A stretch of DNA of 64,000 nt, taken from contig OZ038321.1 of assembly GCA_964035795.1 (NCBI GenBank), positions 18,293,209 through 18,357,208 on the forward strand, given 5' to 3'. The stretch comes from Pterobdella sp. o SKG-2022. Taxonomy: Eukaryota; Annelida; Clitellata; Hirudinida; Piscicolidae. Shown here in pieces: positions 11,732-30,713 of the stretch. Every line of letters starts with the position of its first letter. Position 1 is the stretch's first letter. The notes below the pieces were generated by a model that searched no databases, was not told where the DNA came from, and worked only from the letters and a program-made list of their open reading frames with translations. Made by a program: the position numbers and the translations under genes.

Positions 11732-14290
11732 TTACTCATGATTCCTTATTGTCATGAAGACCGAATCAGCCTTAAAGCTGAAAAGTTCATAAAAAGGCAC
11801 TTTTGATTCTTTGCATTCCAGAGAAGTTTTGTAACAGTCTAAATATTTTGATAATATCACAGCCGTCTGTACCAAACTGTAGTTTTAATAAGTACGTATA
11901 AGTTACAGTTGATGAAACATAGATAAAAATAGAAGACAGTTACAAAACCTTTCATGTAACAACTCTTACTAAGATGGATTATATAAGTACTATTGGAAAC
12001 TATGCATAAAAACAGACTATAATTGTTGAAGGTGCCTTCAAAACCCTCTACTGAAAAAAACGGACTATAAAAAGAACAATGATAATGATGTTTTACTAGC
12101 AATGAAGCCAACGACTGAAGGCCTCAAAAGACTCAGTCCAACGTTGCAAAACAAAAGATGTTAGATTTTTTTGCTTATTCTCATCAATAAAAAAAGAAAA
12201 AAGACAATGTTAAATGATTTTTCACTAGCCACAATAAAACGCGTATATTTAAGAACAAAGTAATATTTTCAAGTAATAATTGAAAATGTTACTTTGTTAA
12301 CGAAAAAATTTGTATTTTAATCAAATTTATTAGTGCTCTTAAATAAACTCACAATGTCAAAAGTGGCCTGATGATGGCTCAAAAAGATATAATGCTGTTA
12401 AATACTAACAATTCAAGGTCGGTGCACATCTATGCTAAAGATCTAGCAAGCGAAGAGTTAATTTTTTCAGAAGCTCTGAAAGGCGTGAGATTGGAATAAA
12501 ATGATATTTTAAAAAAATGTAGGAAAAGTAGAAGTCAAGTGATGACTAAGGTGGGTGAACCACTGAATGAGAAAATTAAAAAGTAATTGAGGTTTGTTTC
12601 ACTGTTAAAAGATTCTGAGTGTTAAAAGCAACTTTATCAAAAGGCCCTCAAAAAAGGATTTCAACTCCAAACCATTAAAAACCATGGTTTGATGATGATC
12701 AGTATGGCAAGTACTTTATAAACAATGAAAATCTTTCCTTATAGCCTGAGGCATTTATAGCATAAAAAGAATTAAGTAATCAATAATGAAATAGGTAAAT
12801 TCAATACTACTAACAGTTTTCCAATCTGTTGGCCCCTGTAATCCTCATGTACCACCACATCCTCTATGCGACCCCTCTGTCAAAGTGACATTCATAATCT
12901 CACTATAGTCTTGGAAACAACTCACTGTATTATAACACAGTATAATTTCATGAAATACTATTGTAAGTTATTACAAATGAAAAATATTTATTTCAATTGT
13001 TTGTGTCTTATGAACAATTTCTCGAGGACTTTCCAGAGAAAATTAATATATGAATGTAAATAATAATTAGTGAACAAATGTCTTTTTTCTGTTTAAAATT
13101 TTTAGTTTAAAAAATTGTGTATGACATTTTGCAAACTATTTCAAAATCATGAACATTGAACAAATATGTTTAATCTCAAAATAATTGATTTTTCTACCTT
13201 TTATAAGACAATTCATTGAACTGTGCAAACTTCAAAATTAATCAATATATTAAAGGCTGAATCACTAGTAAGATTGACTGCAAAAATCCAATCAACAAAT
13301 TTTTCCATAATTATTATTTGATTTTAGAACTTGGTTTAATGTTTGAAAAGTTCTACTTAAGCTTTTGGATTTTTTGATGAAATATGAAAGTAGGATATTT
13401 TTATAGATTTTTTTTTTGAATTATTGAATTAATTAACATTTTTTGATAGCTTTTTATAAATTAGTGGTTTTTGTTTAAGCTCAAAAGACATTGGAATCAT
13501 GATGTTAAAAACATTATCAAAGTTATACTCAGTCACTAAAAACACATTCATTATATACATTGACTATAATATATATGTATGGAAGACTTTACATGTAAAA
13601 GATCAAATGATTATAATAATGTACTGTGGTGGTAGTCCTGATGAACTTCTGTTCGATCACAAGAGTGGTAGACCCAACTATCATGCTCTTAATGAGATCT
13701 TCAACTACCATTATGTAGTATTCTCCTGATTTTTTCATTGAGTAAAAGCGTTCTGAAAAAGTATTAATACTTTCATCAATAAGTTATATTAGTTAAAACA
13801 CTAAGAACCATATTAGTATTACTCCAAGCTATCAATTTAAATAACTGAAATAATAATGGCATGATTACTTAAAAACATTTCTTCTGTAATTGTGCCTATG
13901 ACTGTGAGTTGAGACAGTAAGTCTATATAACCTGATCAAATTTTATTCCATTTGAATAATTGAGAAATTTAATTGAAATTTTAAAATAAAAAAAACAATA
14001 ATATTGAACCTTTCCAGTAGTCACTAGCAGCTAAAGGCCTTAAGCATAAATTATTGACAAGGTGACATGGAGAAATGTTATTTTTAAAATCTACCACTTT
14101 TTCATTCCAGTTTAAACTTTTTAGAAGGGCAGCATCAAATAAATATTCTTCATTTTTGTCACCATTGTTTTCAACCTGTAAACCACATTAAATCTATTAA
14201 TTGTAATATATCTAAGTTTTTGAACCAATTCAATATTAAAACTTAAAAAATTTTTACTTGGTTTCGCGTTTCAACTTTAAGCTCAGACAT
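11732..14290 (-). CDS. GNPNAT1: Glucosamine-6-phosphate N-acetyltransferase (GNA1 family)
   Basis: Transfers acetyl from acetyl-CoA to glucosamine-6-phosphate in cytosolic UDP-GlcNAc synthesis. Minus-strand exons: 14258-14290 (ATG, MSELKVETRNQ), 14010-14175, 13869-13931, 13625-13752, about 12808-12876, and 11732-11838 (stop). Phases agree through the first five. Family landmarks in order: LFDAALLKSLNWNEKVVDF, LRPLAASD, SQLTVIGTITEEMF, MKKSGEYYIMVVEDL, TTLVIEQKFI, RGRIEDVVVHEDYRGQQIGK (the RGxxIG acetyl-CoA pyrophosphate loop) and a last exon with CYKTSLEC...PFYELFSFK, matching the CYKITLEC...FYKKFGY end of animal GNPNAT1. The last exon begins two bases into a codon while the fifth ends at a codon boundary, so a small exon of about 9-10 codons is still to be placed between them. 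Expected total is about 195-200 residues, close to the usual 184. It is divergent from the Smad gene. Confidence 0.88.
12220..12370. repeat. Inverted-repeat element (MITE-like) in GNPNAT1 intron
   Basis: An inner hairpin pairs AACAAAGTAATATTTTCAA (12254-12272) with TTGAAAATGTTACTTTGTT (12280-12298) around a 7-base loop. Outer segments TATATTTAAGAAC and the reverse complement of GTGCTCTTAAATAAAC also pair. The 5' part (TTTTTCACTAGCCACAATAA) recurs near 59229, so it is a dispersed element. Confidence 0.65.
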
Positions 14291-21529
<7,239 letters not shown>

Positions 21530-23289
21530 TGGCCAAATATCCATTCACCATGATTATGTGTCCATCAGACTATACACTTTATAAGTGCATCTGAATTTCA
21601 TGTCGGATCATCATCATAAGTATTTTTAGCGTTATTGTTGTTTTAAAGCCAGGCTTAGTAATCACCTTCCTTTTTATTTGTGACTGATTCCAAAGAGCTC
21701 TGATGCAATGTAAAACATTTCAGTTTTTAACGCTTCGATTTTCCAGTTGATTAGTATTCATTTTTACTTAAATTATGTTATTTACATTATAATTTCAAGT
21801 TTTAGAACTTTACACATATCGATTATATCAAAAGGTTAAAATTATCTATGCCACTAGTTACAAATCAGGAACGCTTATTTTAACTTTGTGCAACTATTTC
21901 GAAGTTAGTTTTTCTTTTATATGTGATTGACAATTTGTAGTTCGTCTCAAACCTCCAACCAACCTCTCAACCCCCGCACACACATGCTTCTATATTTTTA
22001 TTTCAAAATTATATTTGAAATCGCTGCAAACGTTTGCGTTTGTTAATTTTTTGTTATTATACGTATGTACTTTTATACAATTATTTAATTTCCCCCTGTT
22101 GATGGTTACTTACATGCTTTATAAATTATTGAATATGCGCTGCCAGTTTTAATGATATTTTTATGCATATTTCTTATACTTCAAATGGATTTTGAAATCT
22201 GAACGATATAGCACAAGTATTTATAACGTACATCCTTCGATAACTAATATTTTTTTTCTGATTAATCGTCAAAATTCACAAGTTTCTGTATTAAGTGATA
22301 TTACTGCTAAATTATACGTTTAGTATTCGTTGTCAATTTTTATTATCATTGTGCCACTAACCTCAAGATTTTTTCGAATTTATTAGATAGTCTTAGAGAA
22401 TGTTTTTGTAACATTACATTATTAAGTCTTGAATTTTTTCGTTTTAAACCTTTTTTCATATAGTTGCCATTGGTTGGTTTTGAGAGAATGCTTTGTTTTA
22501 TTGAAACTTATTCAATTCTCAAAATACCGACTTTTAACAAATTTTTTTAATGAAAGAATTCTTTTAAATAATCGAGTTATTAAATTTCAACGGCACATTA
22601 CTAAATACACCCTAAACTTGTCAAAGGGATAATACTAATCTACTTAATAAAAAATCTGTAGCTCAAAATTTTTAAAAGAAATCATAAATTAAACAATACC
22701 AAGTCCTTTAAGCTGATCTGCTCAATCGCTATGATGAACAAAATCCAACAAGTCTATGAACTAATCTATAATAGTTGAAAGAACATGGTGGGATTGAAGA
22801 CTGCCGTTATTTGCTGCTTTCTACCGTCTTTTTGAACAAAGCTGTAATTATAAAATATGATTTAGACAAAACTTATTTTCAGGCTGAATACTAAATCGAA
22901 TTTTTAAAAAAATGCTCTATGGTTAAAAATTGATAATTAAACAAATTTATTTGAAAATATATAGGATTGAAACTTGGATAATTTAATTAACTGGGTACTT
23001 ACTTTGATAATTGAACTTATTATCCATTGTGCAGTCATTAGTCTGTTTTGAGTTTGTTATAAAACTTATGTATTTCATTTCGAAGCAGTGTCTTCAAAGT
23101 ACTTTTCATAGAATAATAATCCTTTTTTTAAAAAATAAAAGTGGTTTATAAATCGAGAAAATTACTGAAACAACGTCCAATAAACACGAACAAAAGAATT
23201 TAATTCGAAAAAAATTAAATAAATTTTACAGCACCTTAAATTAATTTTCTTCATCTTCGCATATCAAAATATACATTTCCACACCGATC
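21530..23289. other. Intergenic between Smad and the CA-related gene; convergent 3' flanks
   Basis: AT-rich sequence holding the presumed 3' UTR of Smad and, on minus, that of the CA10-like gene. No further exon or repeat recognised. Confidence 0.5.
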
Positions 23290-26200
23290 TTATGTTGTGA
23301 TCAAAGTTACCTTGGGGTGAAAGTTAATGTTGGTGCGGATGGGTCGATTGTTGACGGGCTCAGGAGGTCTGAAGTTGTTCTCGAGTCCGATGATGATGTC
23401 TTCATGATCTCCGTGCATCAACTCCCTCAGCGACAACAACTGAAAATCGTTATTAAGTGAGTTTGTAGTTTTATTCGCTGTATTAGTTCTAGTTTTTTTC
23501 CTTCAAAGCGTTTAAAAGACGATTTAGACGCTTTGAAAATCTTTAAAAAGCTAATCAAAAAAAGGCGTTCAGAATTTTTTAAATTTATTATAAAAATGCC
23601 TTTCACGATATCTTTTTTTGTAAAAAATACATTAAAAACATCTAAATCTTTATATCATCACTTTTTTATGTTGACTTATAAAACTAATGTTTACTAAAAT
23701 GCCTTGAATTGAAAACAAAGTGACACATTATAAGCATCGAAGAGCCAGGGAATAAACTCACATCACTTTGGCTTAAACACATTGGTTTGTTATAGATTAT
23801 CCACGTGACAGTTTCTTCACAACCTGGTACTGTCATAGACCCTTCGTAGGTTATGTATTCTAACGTCTCTGGCAATAGATCTTTGATGCAAAAATCTTCT
23901 ATCACTCGTTTTTCGCCTTGGTTTCAAAACGTGTGAAACGTATCGAATGTGTTTTGTTTTATAGCAACATTTAGAAATAAAAAATGTTCAACAGTCAATT
24001 ATGTCACCTCGGAGTTTTACTTTGCCCAAATACCTCGAGATGCGTTGGAAGCCTTTGTTCGAATGTTTGCATATCTAAAGGTTTTGAGTGTCAACACAAC
24101 ATTTTTTTAACATTTTAAAAATAATTTTCAACAATAAAAATATTCATAAATAAACAAAGAAAATTTGAAAGATTTTAAAAAGAAAAACAAAAACACATTT
24201 AAAAACCTATAAAAAAATGTTATTTATAAATTTAAAAGTTACAAGAATTTTATTTTTCTCTGGTATTCGGTTGGTATTTCAAGCGTGGAAACAATGCTTT
24301 GAAAGATGGAACTTCAACAAAAGAAAATCACGTCACGTGCCGCTATAGAGTTGTTCAATGAATCATTGCTCAATTAATTTTCAAGCTTATCTTACTTTAT
24401 TTAAAGGATTTAAAAGTAAAAATTTTATTAGTAAACACAGTATGTGTTTCTCCTTGTTGACGAAAGTGAGTTTATATGTTAATTAATTTTAATTCTATTT
24501 ATCTTCATTCTTAGTGAGGTTAGGTTTTACAACATGATTGTATGTGCATATTAAAATAATAATAATAATAACATAAAAATATATAATTTTCTGTATAATT
24601 CTCATGAACCTGGCACATTATGCCCAAAGCAACAATTCCGTGGGGGGACGCTTTGGCGTGAGAGTGATTGAGGTAGAGGTCTGAGTTGTATCCAAAAATT
24701 TGAACCTGAAATAAAATTTTTACTATATCGATTGAGGTTTGTTTTGTTTTTCAAATTCTATAAGCGACCATCAATTCTTGAAACTGCGCTGAATAAGATT
24801 TTATAATTATTTTAAAACATATTTAAACTACTTCTTTTGAAGCTAACTAATCTGTTTCGTTTATTATCGGAAACCCTTTTTTTGAAATTTTTTCGTTATT
24901 TCAAATTTAAAAAAGACACACGATATATAGCACTTAAATCTTGCAGCATAATAAGCATCAATAACAAATTTTCATATATGCTCTTGTTGGAAATTTTAAA
25001 CGTTAACATCCTCGAAAACTCAGATACTTCTTAAAAAAGATTTGAACAAAAAAATTAAAAAAAAGATTATTCTAAATTTGAAATTAATTTCTCATTTCAA
25101 AAAACGTGGATTATAAAGATAAATTTTCGTATTAAATGGATTTGAGAAGATGAAATATGAAAAGTTCATTTTGGTGGCAAATTAATTGGTGGATCGCTTA
25201 GTCATGCGCATTTTTAATGAACATTCAAGGAGCGACCAAGCGTGAAAATAACTATCATTAAAACTTGCCACCATCTGATGAGCGCCTCTACGTGACAGTG
25301 CTGGCCGCAGTGCTGGCTGCATTAAAGACTGCATGCAATGCAAACCTCTAGAAAGATGGATGAGAAAGAATAGGTGGACTTAAAAAAGTCCAAAGTTACT
25401 TTAAGGATAATTTTTTATGCTTTCAAGAAGTGAAAACAAAAATAGTTTAAAAAGGCTTAAAAAATTGCTCGAGCCGAATGTTGATTCAATAAAGTTTATT
25501 GAATAATGGCATAGTAGAGTTTATTTTGAAAATTAATACTTTTAACTTTTATGAACATCAGTTTTCAAAAAAATAACCAATTCAAAAACCTTTGATAATT
25601 TCAAAGTCTTTTGAATTTCACACGCGTTTTTTCTCTTCTTACTCAATGCTTGAGAGCTAAATTTATTCGTTTAATATTCGTCGCATTTGTTGTTTTAAGT
25701 CCATTCCAAGAAAAAAATTTACTCAAGTTAGCAATGAACTAAAGAACTCACTACAAACCCGGTGAAGCACTATGAAAAATCCTTGAAAAATTATTTATTA
25801 TTTTTTTACACAAAAAATTCAAGTTAATAACATCGTTTTTAACTTTTTTTTTTTCAAAACATGCCTTAACTGAAGCTTTTGGATTTTGAGTGTTCAGCTG
25901 AATAAAATTTATGAACAAATATTTAATTTCGAAAAACTTTAACTCCTTCATAACTCTAAAAGAATTAATTAATTTTCGTTTTTCTTCTATAATGTTTAGA
26001 CTCGTTTCATTACTTTATTTATTCGTCTTATCGAAAAATTCTATGGATAACAAGTTCTTACTTACTTTTCCATCATAGGCAAAAATTTAATAAAAAGATT
26101 GAAATATGGTGCTGAATGAACCCATTTTGAAAATTAATTAATGTTATCAAAGAAGAACAGAAAACTTTTGTGGCGTGTAGTGACACTGACTATTGTGTCA

Positions 26201-29200
26201 GTCTCGAGGGCTCGCATTGATTGCTCAGACTGCAGTGAGCAAGTGATGTTAATAGATTACTGCTCTGCAACCGTAAGATATTTGTTTTTTAATTGTTTTT
26301 TTGAAACCTCTATAAAATTCAATTTTATCTAATAATTAAAGATATAGTTTTATTCTGTGAAATTATAAATATTAGATAAAAGTATCATTTGACAGAATTT
26401 TAATGCAAATTTTGTTTTAAAGCTTACTTTACTGGCGTTAAGACATGTATATATAATTTAATAAAACTTTACACTGGTGCTCAAATGGCCGAATCTGCGT
26501 AGGAACGATGATTTAATGCAGAGTGGTAATTAAATGCATCTATGAGGTGGCCGCCATAAAAATGATGGGTTAGCATCATTTTTGAGTTCCGCTCGAATGC
26601 TTGAAAATTAACGCTTGCAGGTCAAGTCCTTCAACATTCATCACACTTGCTTCTTTTATGCATTTTTAATTACCAAAAAGCTCTTGTCGTTATTAAGTAT
26701 TTCAAATTCACTCGTAAAAAAAAGCTTCACAAAGAACCAACAGGTTATGTTATTTGGAATTAAAGAGAGTTTGTAGAAGTTAAACCCAAACGACTTCATT
26801 ATCACCAAGAATTATTAATTATTATACCATTTAACAAAAAATTTTCACAAACTTGTTAATATGTTTTTGTTGTTTTGATGATTTTTAACCTTACTTTCTT
26901 CTTTAAGGGTACTTTAAATGCTGTTATTTTTATTTAATGAAAAAATTTTATGGAATTTAAAAATTTAGGAATTCTATTCTGAAAGTTTCATTCTTGATTT
27001 AAAACTTTTGGTTAAAAAAGTTTATGATAAAAATTTTATTATCCTTTCAAGTTTTTTCTCCGCTTTTGTGAGCTCATAAACTTTGAAGAATGTTATTCAA
27101 ACTTATTCTAGCAAAATAAAATGAATTCTGAAGTAATAATGAAAAATTAATTTGAATCTTTTCAAACAAAAAGCAAAATTTAAAAAAAATTTTTATATAA
27201 AAGTAGTTTCAGCAATAGCTTATTTACTAAAACTATTTTTCATCAGTATTTTCTCAAAAAATGTTAGCATTCGTTTGTTAAAATATTAATTGAAGTTTTA
27301 ATGTCTTTGTGTTCACGTAGTTAAAACCTTTAAACTTGAAATTTTTATAAAAATATAAAACAATCTTTAAAACTCCAAACAGATAAAATATACTGAAATA
27401 AGATGAAAAGCTTCTATTTGAGGGGGTGTATTAGATAGATGGTTCTTGAAATTATAGGGCTCTTCACCGTCACGAAATACTACCACTACCGACTCTTATC
27501 ACAGACTTGTTTAGAACATGTATTTAATCATCGAATTAATATTGAGTTATAAAATTATTAGAAGGTTTTTATCGATGTGTGTGGGAGACAAGAACGAGTT
27601 TTAGAAGTTTGAGCTTTATCTTCAAACAATAAGAATTCACGAATGTTCATAAAGATCCTTCGAAACCTATTTGATTTATTGTTTCGATGGTTCTCGTTGT
27701 GTTATAAGTATTTTCACTGCTTATTGCGCTTTTATACCCTTTAATTTAATTGTTGTGAAAACTTTAACAGATTTTAACTAGGAAACATTTATAGTGAACA
27801 ATTTTAATTTTGAGTGCATTTTGATGACGGAAACAGTTTCTAGCAAAAATTTGAGATTTTAAAATGTATTTCGTTAAAAAAAATCACTAAACACAAAAAA
27901 TAAGTTCACCAAATACAAAAAAAAGATTTGATTTGATAATGAAAAAAACTAATACAGTTCGACTAAGTGAAAAACTAATATTGAAACAATTTGTTCTTTT
28001 GTAAAAAATTTTTTTTAATAATAAGCTCCAAATATATGAATATTTTGAAGTATATTCTTCAAGAATATGTCAATTAATTTAAATTTTTGGGTTTGTATTG
28101 AAGCAAATTTTTTTGCAAAAATATTACTATTAAATTCTAGAATTGATTTCAAAATTTTATTGTCTTCGAATTCTTTAGCAGAAGAAATAGTTTTTCATGA
28201 AAACATATATTCAAAAACTCCATATTAATTCTAAAATATGTTCTATACCAATTTTCGTAACACTCATTATTATATATAGCTTCGTAATGGATACTGACAG
28301 TAGCAAGACTCACTTCAGCAGGGAAGCTAGTGCCATCAATTGTGTGCTCCGAGCCCATGCTTGACTGGCCTGGTGTAGAAAACTTTTTAACGTTTAAGAA
28401 AAAATAGAACACTTTAAATACCGAACTACTTTTATGTCAACCTTTGTGATTATTTTCCATCAAATTTTATACGTTAGATATTAATTTTAAAGGTTAATGT
28501 CGGCAAAATAGATATGAGGTTAACTTCCGAAGTGGAAGAGGATCTCATAGATCTTAAAGTCGTACGACAAGGACCCTCCAGTGATGTTCACTGATGCAAC
28601 TTTTTTCGCCTTTTGTGCTTCTTCAGAAGTAGACCCCTCACCTTCCTTCATCTCATTGCTCTCTTCTTCGACCACAAACCTCAGCATATTACCTGTGTTC
28701 TTGAGAACTCCATTCACCTGGTGTGAGTATACTTTTCATGTGTTTTTTTTTCAAATTTTAAAGCTTATTTTTTCACTCAAAATTCAAATTTTTCTGAATT
28801 GATTTTTCAAATCTGGAAATTCAAATTAAAAAAATTTTTAAATTTAGATTTCAAGTTGAAAAAAGTAAAAAACAATGCAAAAAATTTTGTTGGAAAAGAG
28901 ACATCAGCACAACAGGGTGGTATCAAAAAGTAAACGCTCGATTACTTTTCAATTTAGAATATCTGAAAAGACCGCACGGATTTTCGCTTGAACGCCTGAT
29001 CTGGTGGAATGTCTTTGTGTGCAGTTTATTATAAATTTTCTTCGTATCTCCATTTATCAAGTCATTCCACAACAGCTTAAAAAAAATTTTAGCTGTTTTT
29101 TAACTTACTATTTTATTCGAAAGTGACTTAATATTCTGAATTTTATATTCCAGCGTATATCTAAACCTAAAAAATATTTTTAAATTTATATAACTTCTTT

Positions 29201-30713
29201 TAAAAATTTCAAAAGAAATAGCCTATACTTCATAATAATTCAAAAAGAATGGAAAGAAGGCTACAATGCGTTCAATCACTCTACTAACCTACTCTCCACT
29301 AAGCTTTTTCGTACCTTTTATCTCTCCATATTAAATTCTAAACATTATTTATATTATAGATTGTTTTAAAAACTGAAATTTCATTTTTCAAATAAACTTT
29401 TTTCGAAAGTTCTATTATTTTTTTAGTACTTTTACCTTATCGTCATTGACTTCTATTGCTTTGAGTTGAGGATCGTAAAGGAGTTGTTTTGGGTTGATAT
29501 CAATGGGAGACTGTCGTTTTCCTGAAGAGCACAACGACCACTCTGCATTCACCAGACCCCAAAACTGAGGTCCTGTGTGTATTATTCACTTAATTAACGG
29601 AAGTTTCCTTTTATAAATAAAAAACATACTTTTATAATTATAAATTTATTTTCGTTCTTATTAACTCATTTTTTTACCGATTTATTTTTTCTCTAATAAA
29701 ACTTTCATACGCTTCTTGTGATAATTTTTGGTGGAAATAAAAAACGCATCATTTCTAAAATACTAAAATTAATAATCGGAACTCAGACCGAATAAAACTT
29801 ATGAAAAATTAAATCTATAGTGAGAGGAGGGATATATGAAAATTTGAAGAGGTTAGGGCTCAAATTGACTGGAAAGAACTGATAAGACAAAATTAACGGC
29901 TTGGCGAAATAAAGACGCTTGGAAAGGCATTGTTTGATGACCTTTGGGGTCCAAGTTCAAAGGTCACCTTCACTCACAGTGTCAACTCAATACAAAAGAT
30001 TTTGAGTTTTTAACTTTCAATATATTTGTGACTTGAAAATCGCTATTTTAAGTATGAAATTTTGCAATTAAAAACTGTATTCAAACGATACCATGAAACA
30101 AAAGCTAAGCTGCCTCTTACGGCTGATATTCAATGTCAATTAAATTCGTATGTCAGTTATATCTCCTACTTAAATTCAAACTTAATACGAACTTCATAAT
30201 GTCTCAGAAAACCAATAAAAATATTGAATTCCGTGATTTGGTTTCAAAATGTTTGACAAATAATTCCAATTAAAAATCTTAAGAACGTCAAAAAACGAAG
30301 GTTTTAACGAATTGAAGTATTCAATTTATTATATTTTTACTTTTTTTCAATTATTATTATTATTATTATTTTTCAGTTATAAACTTTTTGAAATTTTATT
30401 TTATTATTATTATCATCATCATCTTCATCACCCTCTTCATCATCACATTATCACCTACCTGATATTCCATTATGACTCCACCACTCGGACCAGGTTGCAG
30501 GGTTGTTCGCAGCCACTGTTCATGCATCGTTTAAATGGTCTCAATAAATTATCATAAAAATTTTTATTAAAATACAAATATATAGAAATATAATGTATTT
30601 GGGTCATTGGTATAATTATTAGAAACATAGTGGGTGTGAATACCTTCCTCACAAAGGGTCGTTGTGACGAATGACCAAAGCAATAACACAGTTATGCCAA
30701 CAAGAACGTTCAT
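23290..30713 (-). CDS. CA10: Secreted carbonic anhydrase-related protein, CA10/CA11 type, predicted inactive
   Basis: Minus-strand exons: 30644-30713, 30459-30515, 29436-29572, 28525-28717, 28314-28369, 24610-24705, 24008-24074, 23762-23904, 23290-23439; phases agree throughout, 322 residues (human CA10 is 328). The signal peptide MNVLVGITVLLLWSFVTTTL is followed by the alpha-CA fold: FWGLVNAEWSLCSSGKRQSP, LKNTGNMLRF, GSEHTIDGTSFPAE, SPHGIVALGI, YITYEGSMTVPGCEETVTWI and the family signature NNFRPPEPVNNRPIRTNINF. The zinc site is lost: by CA II alignment the first His (94) falls on Leu in EILFHFGS and His119 on Gln in AEVQIFGYN; only the middle His stays. In vertebrates CA10/11 bind neurexins instead of hydrating CO2. 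The last exon may instead end at a GT donor after 23311 with one more exon below, so the exact C-terminus is open. The insert in exon 4 (MKEGEGSTSEEAQKAKK) is a lineage-specific loop. Confidence 0.92.
24555..24572 (+). repeat. AAT microsatellite
   Basis: Perfect AAT repeats just below exon 24610-24705 of the CA10-like gene, in intron 6. Confidence 0.8.
24706..28313. other. Large intron 5 of the CA10-like gene
   Basis: 3.6 kb of mostly A/T-rich sequence. Around 25190-25370 a mixed-composition patch holds a short tandem repeat (CAGTGCTGGC twice). Around 26480-26640 another GC-richer patch (GAGGTGGCCGCCATAAAAAT) is seen. Neither codes for anything I recognise; both may be old repeats. Confidence 0.4.
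30349..30447 (+). repeat. TTA/TCA compound microsatellite
   Basis: TTA repeats, then TTATTATCATCATCATCTTC-type repeats, ending about 12 bp from the donor of the 57-bp CA10-like exon 30459-30515. Confidence 0.8.

Noticed and set aside
13499..13729. 76-codon plus-strand frame
   Set aside because: Antisense to exon 4 of GNPNAT1, which is supported by family motifs and phases.
29820..29990. Possible LINE C-terminal relic (TAWRNKDAWKGIV near 29905)
   Set aside because: Only one short block resembles the post-RT TWR/W..LV pattern, and it lies in a CA10-like intron without other LINE motifs.
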